From the NCBI RefSeq assembly GCF_030555055.1, contig NZ_JAMOAO010000001.1, positions 2,914,001-2,978,000 of the forward strand: a stretch of 64,000 bases of DNA. The letters run 5' to 3'. The notes under the pieces were generated by a model. It saw nothing but the letters and a program-made list of their open reading frames with translations. It was not told where the DNA came from and did no database searches. Positions 30,439 to 38,931 of this stretch are shown here, in pieces. The stretch's first letter is position 1; the number at the start of each line of letters is the position of its first letter. Origin of the DNA: Nocardiopsis sp. YSL2. Lineage in GTDB: Bacteria > Actinomycetota > Actinomycetes > Streptosporangiales > Streptosporangiaceae. The translations under genes and the position numbers were made by a program.

Positions 30439-31243
30439 CCTCGCGTGTCCTACTCTGATCACAGAGTCGAACCCATGTACCCCAACGCCCGACGGCCCCC
30501 GCGGCCCCGGGCGTTACTCATGCCCCCGGGAAGCTGGAGCGGTAAGTCCCATCCCCGTGGCCCGCCACCGTGCGGAACACACACCCCGCGGCACCTCCAC
30601 CGGCCCGGCCCGCCCGGCCCCACCACAACCCCTCCGTGGTGGCGCCGGGCCCTCTGTCTCACCCGCGCAGAACCGGGAGTCGCGCCCCGGCCGGGCTGGC
30701 CCGCCCCGGCACACAGCGGGCCCTCGTCTCGTACCCGGCACCACAACCCCGTCGGCGTCCCGCCGCGCCGGGTATGGCCCCGCCCACCGCCCCCACCGGC
30801 GGCCTCCTGGAGGGCGGGGCACACACTCCCAGCCCACACCCGCACTGTCCTGAGCAGGTGGACGTGCACGCGCTCATGGGTGCGGGCTGGGTCCAACTCC
30901 CCGTCGGGCGGCGGGGATGGCGTCGAGCACCCCGGGCCGGTCGTGGCTGGCGGCCCGGGGTGGCTCCGCCCACACACGGGGGCCTGCTCAGCACGGGGCC
31001 CTGCTGGATCCTGGGGGCCGTCCCATATCAGGGGCCGCCAAGGCACAGGGGCGCCCGTTCACGGGGTGGGCACCATCCGGGCCCAGGCCCACGCTTCGGG
31101 GCACACCCGCGCACGGCCCACCCCCACACCCGGACCCACCACGGGAACCCACCGCCCCAGCACCCCACGGCCCAACCGCTGCTCTGCTCGCACACCACCA
31201 GCCGGCAGGGCACACACACCGGGGCCAGGAAGGCAGAGCAGCA
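30439..31243. other. Non-coding 0.8-kb region with GGGCACACAC-type repeats; candidate packaging region
   Basis: No frame here reads as a credible protein on either strand (low-complexity Pro/Arg/His translations). Hairpins: ACTCTG-ATCA-CAGAGT (30452-30467) and AACGCCCG...CGGGCGTT just downstream. Variants of GGGCACACAC recur about 30816, 31099 (GGGGCACACC) and 31207, and again at 31593, with related ACACAC motifs near 30577 and 30970. Lying directly before HNH and terminase genes, it is where cos or pac sites are usually found in such phages. No cohesive end can be identified by eye. Confidence 0.5.
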
Positions 31244-31546
31244 GTGGACTCGCTGGAGTACCGACGCGGCCGCTCCGGTCGCCCGCTCGCCCGCGCCAAG
31301 GCCAAGCTCAAGCGCGAAGGCTCCAACCTCTGCTGGCGCTGCGGTGGCGCGATCGACATGCAGCTCACCGCCGTCGCGCCGAACCACGCAGACGCTTGGA
31401 CCCTCGACCACCTCACACCGCTCTCACAAGGTGGCTCCGCACTGGATCCCGCGAACCACCGCGAGGCGCACCGCCGATGCAACTCCGCGCGCGGCAACCG
31501 CGCGGACAGCGCACCGGCCCAGCAGGTGAACAGCCGCAACTGGTGA
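31244..31546 (+). CDS. HNH endonuclease (packaging-associated)
   Basis: A 100-aa protein. GTG 31244 follows AGGAAGGCAG. CWRCGGAIDM, LDHLTPLSQGG (the HNH strand with D-H) and NHREAHRRCNSARGN complete the fold with four Cys/His ligands. HNH proteins next to terminases stimulate cos cleavage or packaging in HK97-like phages (established knowledge). It is followed by 189 non-coding bases that hold another GGGCACACAC copy and the inverted repeat GTCAC-GGGTT-GTGAC. Confidence 0.85.
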   Translation: MDSLEYRRGRSGRPLARAKAKLKREGSNLCWRCGGAIDMQLTAVAPNHADAWTLDHLTPLSQGGSALDPANHREAHRRCNSARGNRADSAPAQQVNSRNW

Positions 31547-31735
31547 CCGCGAACGCGTCGCCGCAGGCCACCCGGCACGGGGGGACACGGGCGGGCACAC
31601 ACTGTCACGCACCACACACCGCACCCCTGTGACCTGCACAGACAGGGGGAGGGGTTGTCACGGGTTGTGACCACGGCTGACCCCGCCCCCTACCTGACCG
31701 CTTTTCTCCCTGACGTGAAATTTGGCGAGGGCCCC

Positions 31736-32008
31736 ATGAGCGACGACCGCGAGCCCCTTCCCGAGGTCCTCGCGGGCGGGGACCGGCGGGCGTCCCTGGA
31801 GGCGCTCCGCACGGAGATCGGCCGGCGCCTGCCGGGCGCCGCCGACCGGGAAGCGGTCGGCCTCACCACCCAGCTCCGCCTGATCCTGGCCGAGCTCGAA
31901 GCCCTGGACACCGGCGAGGAGGCAGACGTTGTCGACGACCTCGCCAAGCGTCGGGCTGCTCGGCGCGCAGGTGCCGCAGATCCGGGTGGCGCCGCCGGCG
32001 CCGAGTAG
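31736..32008 (+). CDS. Terminase small subunit-like protein
   Basis: A 90-aa protein. ATG 31736 has GAGGG upstream. PLPEVLAGGDRRASLEALRT, followed by TTQLRLILAELEALDTGEEA and a basic tail, is the short TerS-like protein found directly before actinophage TerL genes. Its 3' end overlaps TerL by 80 bases. It would recognise the packaging site in the region upstream. Confidence 0.72.
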   Translation: MSDDREPLPEVLAGGDRRASLEALRTEIGRRLPGAADREAVGLTTQLRLILAELEALDTGEEADVVDDLAKRRAARRAGAADPGGAAGAE

Positions 32009-33437
32009 CGCCGGCCAGGACGCCATCGACATCGCCGCCTCGTGCGGGCTGATCCTCGACCCCTGGCAGAAGCTCGTCCTGGAGGACGCGCTCGGCGAAC
32101 GCCCCGACGGACAGTGGGCGGCGTTCGAGGTCGCCCTGCTGGTGCCCCGGCAGAACGGCAAGGGCGCGATCCTGGAGGCCATCGAACTCGCCGCCCTGTT
32201 CGTGTGGGAAGAGGGCGAGATCATCCACAGCGCGCACGAATTCCGAACCTCGAAGGCGGCCTTCAACCGCCTGGTCGGTCTGATCAACCGCAATCGCCAG
32301 CTGAAGACCCGGGTCGCGCAGGTCATCCTCTCCAAGGGAGAGGAGGGCGTCCTGCTGAAGGACGGCCGCAAGATCCGCTTCACCACCCGCACGGGCGGCG
32401 GCGGCCGCGGCCTGTCCGGCGACCGCGTGATCCTGGATGAGGCCTACAACCTGAGCGACGACCACATGGCCGCGCTCCTTCCCACCCTCCAGGCCCGTGA
32501 GAACCCGCAAGTCATCTACACCACGTCGGCCCCCGACAAGGACCTGGCGCCCTGCGACGTGATCGCGGGCGTACGCAAGCGGGCCATCGACGGCGACCAC
32601 GAGCGGCTCGCGTACTTCGAGTGGCTGGCCGACCCGCACACCGACTGGTGCCCGGCCGAGTGCGACCAGCACGACGACCCCGCGGACCCGGTGACGTGGG
32701 CCAAGGCCAACCCCGGGTTCGGGATCCGCCTGTCGGAGGAGAAAACGCGCGGCCAGTACACGGCCCTGTCCCGCCGGGCGTTCGCCCGCGAGGTCTTGGG
32801 CGTCGGCAACTACCCGACCACGGGCACCGGCTGGCAGGTCATGGAGGAGCAGGCGTGGACGGACCTGACCGACCCGCTGTCCAACCCGCGCAACCCCGTC
32901 TGCTTCTCCCTCGACGTCAACCCCGAGCGCAGCATGGGCGCGATCGGCGTCGCCGGCGCGCGGCCGGACGGCCTCTACCACGTGGAGATCATCGCGCACC
33001 TGCCCGGCGTGACATGGATGGTGCCCCGAATGGTGGACCTGGTGAAGAAGTGGAAGCCGTGCGCCGTGGTCGTGGGCAACTTCGGCCCGGCCGCAGCGCT
33101 GATCCCCGACCTGGAAGCGAAGGACATCAAGGTGATCAAAGCGTCGATGGGTGAGCGCGCGGCGGCGGCCGGAGGACTCGTCGACGGCTGCGTGCGCCCG
33201 GCCACGGCGCCCCCCACCTGGCGGTCCACGGTCCGCCACATCGGGCAGGCCCCGCTCACCACCGCGATGGCGTCCGCCGTCAAGCAGAAGGTCGGCAAGG
33301 ACGGCGCGTTCGTGTGGGGCCGCGACACCCTGTCCGCGGACATCTGCCCGCTCGTCGCCGCCTCCCAGGCACTGTGGGGCTACCGCAAGTGGGGGTTCAA
33401 GAAGCCCAACGCGCCATTCGCTCTGGTGGGGAACTGA
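31929..33437 (+). CDS. terL: Terminase large subunit
   Basis: A 502-aa protein starting at TTG 31929 (SD GAGGAGG six bases upstream; no ATG or GTG fits nearby). The ATPase domain has Walker A LVPRQNGKG (71-79), Walker B DRVILDEA (165-172) and TTSAP coupling motif. The C-terminal RNase-H-like nuclease begins around SLDVNPERS and ends near GRDTLSADICPLVAASQALW. It pumps DNA into proheads and cuts the concatemer. Length and motifs are normal for the HK97-like family. Confidence 0.93.
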   Translation: MSTTSPSVGLLGAQVPQIRVAPPAPSSAGQDAIDIAASCGLILDPWQKLVLEDALGERPDGQWAAFEVALLVPRQNGKGAILEAIELAALFVWEEGEIIHSAHEFRTSKAAFNRLVGLINRNRQLKTRVAQVILSKGEEGVLLKDGRKIRFTTRTGGGGRGLSGDRVILDEAYNLSDDHMAALLPTLQARENPQVIYTTSAPDKDLAPCDVIAGVRKRAIDGDHERLAYFEWLADPHTDWCPAECDQHDDPADPVTWAKANPGFGIRLSEEKTRGQYTALSRRAFAREVLGVGNYPTTGTGWQVMEEQAWTDLTDPLSNPRNPVCFSLDVNPERSMGAIGVAGARPDGLYHVEIIAHLPGVTWMVPRMVDLVKKWKPCAVVVGNFGPAAALIPDLEAKDIKVIKASMGERAAAAGGLVDGCVRPATAPPTWRSTVRHIGQAPLTTAMASAVKQKVGKDGAFVWGRDTLSADICPLVAASQALWGYRKWGFKKPNAPFALVGN

Positions 33438-33438
33438 C

Positions 33439-34851
33439 ATGGCCCGCTGGTGGGACCGTCTCCTGGGGCGCGGCCGCGGCGAGGTCCGCGGGAACGTGCA
33501 GGACTGGGTGGACGCGGTCATCGCCGCTCACGAGCACGGCGTCCTGCGCACCACGATGGGCACCCTGGACGAGGAACGCGTCGGCGCGACCCTGTCCAAC
33601 CTGGTCAAGTCGAACGGCCCCGTCTGGGCGCTGACCCTGGCCCGGATGCAGGTGTTCTCCCAGACCCGGTTCCAGTGGACCCGGTTCATGAGGGGCGAGC
33701 CCACCGACCTGTTCGGCAGCCCCGAGCTGGGCGTGCTGGAACGCCCGTGGCTGGGTGGCACGACCGCGGACCTGCTGGCCCGCATGGAGCTGGACATCAC
33801 CACCGCGGGCAACGCCTACATCCGGCGGATCCGGCGCCGCTCGGGCGGACGCATCGTCACGGACCGGGTGGTGCGGCTGCGGCCCGAGTGGATGACGATC
33901 ATCCTCGGGTCGCAGGAGGACGCCGATCACCCCGCGGAGGCCGCGGACGTCGAGCTGCTGGGGTACGCGTACATGCCCCGCGGCGAGCACGGCGACCGGA
34001 TGGTCCTGCTGGCCCCGGACGAGGTCGCGCACTACGCCCCCTACCCCGACCCCGACGGCGTGTTCGTCGGCATGAGCTGGGTGACGCCGGTGATCCGGGA
34101 CGTGCTCGGCGACAACCTGCAGACCGACCACAAGCGGGCGTTCCTGCGCAACGCGGCGACCCCGAACGGGGTGATCAAGTTCGACGCGGCCGTGACGCTG
34201 GAGCAGGTCAAGGAGTTCAAGGAGCTGTTCGAGGCCGAGCACCAGGGCGCCGCGAACGCCTACAAGACGTTGTATCTCGGTGGCGGCGCGGACTACGACG
34301 CCATCGGCAAGGACTTCGCCCAGCTCGAATTCGCCATCACCCAGGGCAAGGCCGAAAGCAGGCTGGCGTCCGCCGCTGGAGTACCGCCGTCCTGGGTCGG
34401 ATTCAGCGAAGGCCTCCAGGGCAGCGCCCTGAACGCCGGCAACTTCACCAGCGCGCGCCGGCGCTTCGGCGACGGCACGATGCGGCACCTGTGGGAGAAC
34501 GTCGCCGCGTCCCTGGAGATGATCCTGCTCCCGCCAGGCGGAGACGGGCCGCCGCCGCGCCTGTGGTACACCACGCGCGGCATGCCGTTCCTGGCGATGG
34601 ACGCCTCCGACGCCGCCGCAGTGCAGGGCCAGGAAGCGCAGACGATCGTGGCCCTGGTCAAGGACGGATTCACCCACGAATCAGCGATCGCGGCGGTCAC
34701 GACCCACGACTGGTCACAGCTGAAACCACGCACCGATGAGCACGGCAACCCGTTGATGTCCGTGCAGCTCCAACCCCCGCTGACCAGCGGCGAGAACAGT
34801 AACGGGAACCAGGAAGGCGCCTCCGGGGCGCTCGGAGGTAGTGATGAGTGA
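33439..34851 (+). CDS. Portal protein
   Basis: A 470-aa protein starting one base after the TerL stop. Matches the HK97-type portal family (GTTADLLARMELDITTAGNA, ATPNGVIKFDAAVTLEQVKE, SRLASAAGVPPSWVGFSEGL). It forms the dodecameric DNA channel at one capsid vertex and docks terminase, then connectors. The C-terminus is Gly/Ser/Asn-rich. It overlaps the protease start by 8 bases. Confidence 0.92.
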   Translation: MARWWDRLLGRGRGEVRGNVQDWVDAVIAAHEHGVLRTTMGTLDEERVGATLSNLVKSNGPVWALTLARMQVFSQTRFQWTRFMRGEPTDLFGSPELGVLERPWLGGTTADLLARMELDITTAGNAYIRRIRRRSGGRIVTDRVVRLRPEWMTIILGSQEDADHPAEAADVELLGYAYMPRGEHGDRMVLLAPDEVAHYAPYPDPDGVFVGMSWVTPVIRDVLGDNLQTDHKRAFLRNAATPNGVIKFDAAVTLEQVKEFKELFEAEHQGAANAYKTLYLGGGADYDAIGKDFAQLEFAITQGKAESRLASAAGVPPSWVGFSEGLQGSALNAGNFTSARRRFGDGTMRHLWENVAASLEMILLPPGGDGPPPRLWYTTRGMPFLAMDASDAAAVQGQEAQTIVALVKDGFTHESAIAAVTTHDWSQLKPRTDEHGNPLMSVQLQPPLTSGENSNGNQEGASGALGGSDE

Positions 34852-35797
34852 TCTGATCGACAAGCGCCTCCCGCAGCGCGCCGACATCCCGCCCCGCGAG
34901 GACGTCCTGCGCATGGCCCCGTTCGGCCTACGCGCCGCGGAGGAGGGCGAGGAAGGCGACGGGCTGACCCTCGACGGGTACGCCGCGGTGTTCAACCGGG
35001 AGACGATCATCGACTCCTGGGAAGGGCGGTTCAAGGAGAAGATCTCGCCGGGCGCGATGAAGAAGTCCTTCCGCGAGAACCCCCCGAAGATCCAGTTCGA
35101 CCACGGCCGCCACCCCCTCATCGGCAGCCTGCCGATCGCGTCGCTGCGGTCGATCTCCGAGGACACCGATCCCGAGCTGGCCCCCGAGGGCGGCGCGCAC
35201 GTCATCGGCCGCATCCACGACAACTGGCTCATGGAGCCCGTCAGGGACGCCATCGCCTCCCGCAGCGTGGACGGCATGAGCTTCCGTTTCGGCGTGGTCC
35301 GCCAGAAGTGGTACGGCGCCGACGGCAAGGAGATCAAGGACGAGGAGCAGCTGCGCGAGGAGCTGCGCCGCACCTGGTACGAGGACGTGCCCGACGACGA
35401 GCTCATCGTGCGCGACCTCAAGGAGCTGCGCGTCCCCGAGCTCGGCCCCGTCGTGTGGCCAGCCTACGACGACACGTCGGTCGGTGTGCGCTCCGCCGTC
35501 ATCGACCTGGGCCGCCTCGGCGACCCGGACACCCGCAAGACCCTCGCCCGCGCCGTCCTTCTCGCGGACGCGGCCGAACAGGGCACCGGGCAGGCGCCGC
35601 CCGCCACCGGAGACCGTGACGAGGTCCCGGCCGGCGAGCACGCCAAGGAGCCGGAGCCCACCAAGGACGAGAAGACGAACGAGCCGCAACCCACCGAGAG
35701 GAAGCAGACGCCTCCTCCGGCCGGCACGCACTCGGTCTACAGCGAGCAGTACACCGCCGACTGGTACCTGCCCGCGCACGACAGCGGCCTCTACTGA
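34844..35797 (+). CDS. Prohead (HK97-type) maturation protease
   Basis: A 317-aa protein; ATG 34844 is six bases after GGAGG (GTG 34841 is an alternative). The N-terminal part has LTLDGYAAVFNRETIIDSWE, PPKIQFDHGRHPLIGSL (catalytic His region) and SRSVDGMSFRF (catalytic Ser region) of the U35 serine protease family. The C-terminal 80 residues are an acidic/Lys linker. It trims the capsid scaffold domain during maturation. Confidence 0.9.
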   Translation: MSDLIDKRLPQRADIPPREDVLRMAPFGLRAAEEGEEGDGLTLDGYAAVFNRETIIDSWEGRFKEKISPGAMKKSFRENPPKIQFDHGRHPLIGSLPIASLRSISEDTDPELAPEGGAHVIGRIHDNWLMEPVRDAIASRSVDGMSFRFGVVRQKWYGADGKEIKDEEQLREELRRTWYEDVPDDELIVRDLKELRVPELGPVVWPAYDDTSVGVRSAVIDLGRLGDPDTRKTLARAVLLADAAEQGTGQAPPATGDRDEVPAGEHAKEPEPTKDEKTNEPQPTERKQTPPPAGTHSVYSEQYTADWYLPAHDSGLY

Positions 35798-35823
35798 GGC
35801 CCGCCACCACCTGACCGAACCCG

Positions 35824-35856
35824 AACCCCGCCACCACACCAGGTCGCGGGGTTTTT
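35824..35856 (+). terminator. Intrinsic terminator before the capsid gene
   Basis: AACCCCGC (35824-35831) pairs with GCGGGGTT (35846-35853), followed by TTTTT. It lies between protease and major capsid genes and probably attenuates upstream transcripts, so that capsid levels are set separately. Confidence 0.75.
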
Positions 35857-35876
35857 GCATGCCCAAGGAGGCAGCC

Positions 35877-37352
35877 ATGGGTGCCAAGCCCGTAGCGCCG
35901 TCGGAGGAGCCGCGGTTCCTCGAAGAGCGCGAAGAGCGAGTCAAGGAGATCGACTCCCGCATCGCCGAGCTGGACGCGGAGTTCACCGGCACGATGATGA
36001 CGCCGGAGGCCCGCGAGGAGTGGAACTCCCTCAACGCCGAACGCGACGAGCACGCCGCGACCGTGCGGGAGATGAAGGCCCGCCGGGACCGGCTGCGCCA
36101 GATCTCCGCGAACCCCGGCGGCGGCGAGCCCGGGGCCCCGGCCCCGGGCGCCGCCCCGGCGTTCCACAAGCAGCGCGGCGTGGAGATCTACGAGATCTCC
36201 CGGATCCGCGCCGACGCGCACTCCGAGGACGAGTACCGGGAGAAGCTGTTCGACAACGCCCGCCGGGCCGTCGAGCGCGCGAAGTTCGCTCCCATGTCCG
36301 GCCAGTCCAAGGAGCGCACCGCCGAGCACGTCGAGGAGCTGCTCACCCGCGCCGACGACCGCGACAAGTGGCTGGCCAAGCGCATCCTCATCACCGGCAA
36401 CCCGGTCTACGAGCGGGCGTTCGGCAAGGCCATCGTCGCTGGCGGCCCGCAGACGTGGACCGCCGAGGAGCAGCGGCAGATGGCGCTGTCCCCCGACACC
36501 GCCGGCGGCCTGGCCGTCCCGTTCGCTCTCGACCCGACCGTCATCCTCACCTCGGACGGATCCACGTCGCCGCTGCGGCAGATCGCACGGGTCGAGCAGA
36601 TCACCACCGACACCTGGCGCGGCATCACCTCCTCCGGGGTGACCGTGTCCCGGTCCGGCGAGGGCGACGAGGCCGACGACAACAGCTTCTCCATCGCCCG
36701 GCCCACGGTGACCCCGACCCGGGTCATCGCGAACATCGACTACTCCGTAGAAATCGGCCAGGACTGGCCGCAGCTGCGCAGCGAGATCAGCCGCCTGCTG
36801 ATGGACGCCAAGGAGCGCGAGGAAGACAGCGCGTTCGTGATCGGTGACGGCACCGGCGACAACCCCTTCGGTGTGGTCAAGACGCTGGATGCGGGCTCGG
36901 AGGTGCCGATGGGCGCCGCGGGCACCCTGGACGTCGACGACCTGTACGACCTGGAGTCCGAGCTGCCGGTGCGGTTCCGTCGCAACGCGCAGTTCCTGGG
37001 CAACAAGTCCACGTACAACCACACCCGCGGCCTGTCCACCGGCTCCGACGGCGGCGACCTGTGGGTGCGGCTGGCGTCCGGCCAGCCCTCGGAGCTGCTG
37101 GGCTACTCCGCGCACGAGGCGTCCGCGATGGACTCGGTCGGTGACCCCGACGGCAGGGTCCTGCTGTTCGGCGACTTCTCCGAGTTCATCATCGTCGACC
37201 GCCTGGGCATGACCGTCGAGCTGCAGCAGCACGTGCTCGGCGCGAACCGGAGGTGGACCGGCCAGCGGGCCGTCGTCGCCATGTGGCGCAACTCCAGCAA
37301 GGTGCTGGTCGACAACGCGTTCCGAGTCCTGACGGACCCGACCGCGAGCTGA
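35877..37352 (+). CDS. Major capsid protein with N-terminal scaffold domain
   Basis: A 491-aa protein. ATG 35877 was chosen because AAGGAGG is directly upstream; an in-frame ATG at 35859 lacks one. Residues 1-110 are a coiled-coil delta/scaffold domain (REERVKEIDSRIAELDAEFT). The HK97 fold follows (LSPDTAGGLAVPFALDPTVI, VIGDGTGDNPFGVVKTL, RWTGQRAVVAMWRNSSKVL). The protease presumably removes the N-terminus near residue 110-190. Flanked on both sides by terminators. Confidence 0.93.
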   Translation: MGAKPVAPSEEPRFLEEREERVKEIDSRIAELDAEFTGTMMTPEAREEWNSLNAERDEHAATVREMKARRDRLRQISANPGGGEPGAPAPGAAPAFHKQRGVEIYEISRIRADAHSEDEYREKLFDNARRAVERAKFAPMSGQSKERTAEHVEELLTRADDRDKWLAKRILITGNPVYERAFGKAIVAGGPQTWTAEEQRQMALSPDTAGGLAVPFALDPTVILTSDGSTSPLRQIARVEQITTDTWRGITSSGVTVSRSGEGDEADDNSFSIARPTVTPTRVIANIDYSVEIGQDWPQLRSEISRLLMDAKEREEDSAFVIGDGTGDNPFGVVKTLDAGSEVPMGAAGTLDVDDLYDLESELPVRFRRNAQFLGNKSTYNHTRGLSTGSDGGDLWVRLASGQPSELLGYSAHEASAMDSVGDPDGRVLLFGDFSEFIIVDRLGMTVELQQHVLGANRRWTGQRAVVAMWRNSSKVLVDNAFRVLTDPTAS

Positions 37353-37357
37353 TCCCC

Positions 37358-37394
37358 GGCCCCGCCCAGGCACGTCCTGGGCGGGGCCTCTTCT
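37358..37394 (+). terminator. Strong hairpin terminator after the capsid gene
   Basis: GGCCCCGCCCAGG (37358-37370) pairs perfectly with CCTGGGCGGGGCC (37376-37388) over a 5-base loop, followed by TCTTCTT. A 13-bp stem right after the most highly expressed gene suggests partial termination into the connector genes. Confidence 0.75.
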
Positions 37395-37408
37395 TGGGAG
37401 GACCCGAC

Positions 37409-37918
37409 ATGCCCGACCTGCTCGTCGCCCGCACCAGCGCGGTCGTCGCCATCGGCCGCCGACGCGTGCGCATCCGCAAGGGCGTCACCATCGTCAACGC
37501 CGACGACTCCTTCGTCCGTGGGAGGGAGAACCTGTTCGAGCCGCTGGAGGTGCCCTACATCGGGGGCGGCGATGCGTCGAAAAGGCGTCGCCCGGTGGTG
37601 GAGGAAACTACGGCGGACCCCGGCCAGACCCGCGAGCCGGACCTGACCGTCTCCAGCGAGGACCCGCAGGAGACCAGCGAAGGCGACGGCCAGGACGACC
37701 GGGCCCAGGACGACGCGGGACAGGAGGCCCCGGCCGCTGGCGACGTCGGGCCCGAGCCGGAGGCCGAGCCCTCGACGGACGGGGCGCCGGCCGCGGAGCC
37801 GACGGCCAAGGAGGTCCGGGCCTGGTGCAAGGACAAGAACATCGACGTCCCGCCGCGCGGCCGTATCCCTGACGACGTCATGGCCGCCTACCGGCGGGCA
37901 CACGGCGGCGGCTGGTGA
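37409..37918 (+). CDS. Head protein with C-terminal Lsr2-like DNA-binding domain
   Basis: A 169-aa protein starting at ATG 37409 (SD GGGAGG). Residues 1-55 are a small beta domain (VVAIGRRRVRIRKGVTIVNA). Residues 60-130 are an acidic disordered linker. Residues 132-168 (EVRAWCKDKNIDVPPRGRIP, DDVMAAYRRAH) match the Lsr2 C-terminal domain, whose RGR loop enters the minor groove of AT-rich DNA (established for Lsr2). In a virion gene it could tether DNA or the capsid to DNA. Function in the particle is unknown. Confidence 0.72.
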   Translation: MPDLLVARTSAVVAIGRRRVRIRKGVTIVNADDSFVRGRENLFEPLEVPYIGGGDASKRRRPVVEETTADPGQTREPDLTVSSEDPQETSEGDGQDDRAQDDAGQEAPAAGDVGPEPEAEPSTDGAPAAEPTAKEVRAWCKDKNIDVPPRGRIPDDVMAAYRRAHGGGW

Positions 37919-37921
37919 CCC

Positions 37922-38482
37922 ATGGCCCTCGGTGAGTCGTACCTGACCCTGGCCGTGCTGAAGGCCCGGCTGAACATCGTCGACGACGGCGACGACAACG
38001 CCCTCACCGGTGCGCTGGCCGCCGCCAGCCGGGGCGTGAACCAGTTCTGCGCACGCCAGTTCAACCAGGCCGAGACGGCGTCCACCCGCCACTACGAGCC
38101 CCTCACCTCGGGGCTGCTGGTCGTGGACGACTTCCACACCACCGACGACCTGGTCATCGGTGGTGACGCCTTCGACGCCGACACCCACGCACTGGAGCCC
38201 GCCGACGGCATCGTCGACGGCGAGCCCGGGTGGCCATACTGGCGCATCCGCGGCTCGGGGTTCTCCGGCCGCGTCGCGGTCACCGCCCACTGGGGGTGGG
38301 CCGCCGTGCCCACCTCGGTCGTCGAGGCCACATTCATCACGGCCGTCGAGCTGTTCAAGCTCAAGGACGCGCCGTTCGGCATCCAGGGACAGGCAGATAT
38401 GGGACTGATCAGGATCCGGGAGAACCACCGGATCACCACCATGCTGGCGCCGTACCGGCGGCGCGTCGTGGCGGTGGCGTGA
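37922..38482 (+). CDS. Head-tail connector (gp6/adaptor-like)
   Basis: A 186-aa protein. YLTLAVLKARLNIVDDGDDN, GALAAASRGVNQFCARQF at the N-terminus is the helical connector family placed after the capsid in HK97-like phages. It would form the ring below the portal. The TGA shares a base with the next ATG. Confidence 0.8.
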   Translation: MALGESYLTLAVLKARLNIVDDGDDNALTGALAAASRGVNQFCARQFNQAETASTRHYEPLTSGLLVVDDFHTTDDLVIGGDAFDADTHALEPADGIVDGEPGWPYWRIRGSGFSGRVAVTAHWGWAAVPTSVVEATFITAVELFKLKDAPFGIQGQADMGLIRIRENHRITTMLAPYRRRVVAVA

Positions 38483-38931
38483 TGGCCGACGTCTCCGCAG
38501 TGCGCAGCGTGCTCGCCGACCGCCTGGCCACGATCACCGGCCTGCGAGTGCAGGAGTACACCGAGGGGTCCGTCAGCCCTCCGACCGCGACCCTCCTTGT
38601 GGGCCTGGGCCCGGACACGTCGATGAGCCGACCCGCGATCGACTACGACAAGTCCTACCGTGGCGCGGCCATGCTCAACTTCCTTGTCAAGGTCGCGGTG
38701 TCGGCGACCCTGTCCGACGTCTCCCAGCGAGAGCTCGACGCCTACCTGGCCAAGGACGGCCCCAAGTCCATCAAGGCCGCTATCGAGGCCGACTCGGAAC
38801 CGCTGGAGGTCGACGACGAGCTCGTCGCCGACTACGCCCTGGTGCCTGCCGTCACGCACTACGGGTTCATCCAGTGGGGCGGCGTCGACTACCTCGGCGC
38901 CGACTTCCACGTCGGGGTGCTGACGCGGTGA
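38482..38931 (+). CDS. Head closure / connector protein
   Basis: A 149-aa protein. Position and size fit the second connector or head-closure protein. VRSVLADRLATITGLRVQEY is typical of the N-terminus of this family, and strands follow (MLNFLVKVAVSATLSDVSQR). GTG of the glycosyltransferase cassette overlaps its end. Confidence 0.7.
   Translation: MADVSAVRSVLADRLATITGLRVQEYTEGSVSPPTATLLVGLGPDTSMSRPAIDYDKSYRGAAMLNFLVKVAVSATLSDVSQRELDAYLAKDGPKSIKAAIEADSEPLEVDDELVADYALVPAVTHYGFIQWGGVDYLGADFHVGVLTR

Noticed and set aside
30440..30500. Possible tRNA (GTTCGACTC-like T-loop on the minus strand)
   Set aside because: No matching acceptor or anticodon stem can be folded around it.
30570..31529. Long plus-strand frame through the non-coding region and HNH gene
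   Set aside because: Pro/His/Arg-rich low-complexity product without SD; the HNH reading frame is a different, well-supported one.
35859..35876. ATG 35859 as start of the capsid gene
   Set aside because: It lies immediately behind the U-tract of a terminator without an SD; ATG 35877 has AAGGAGG.
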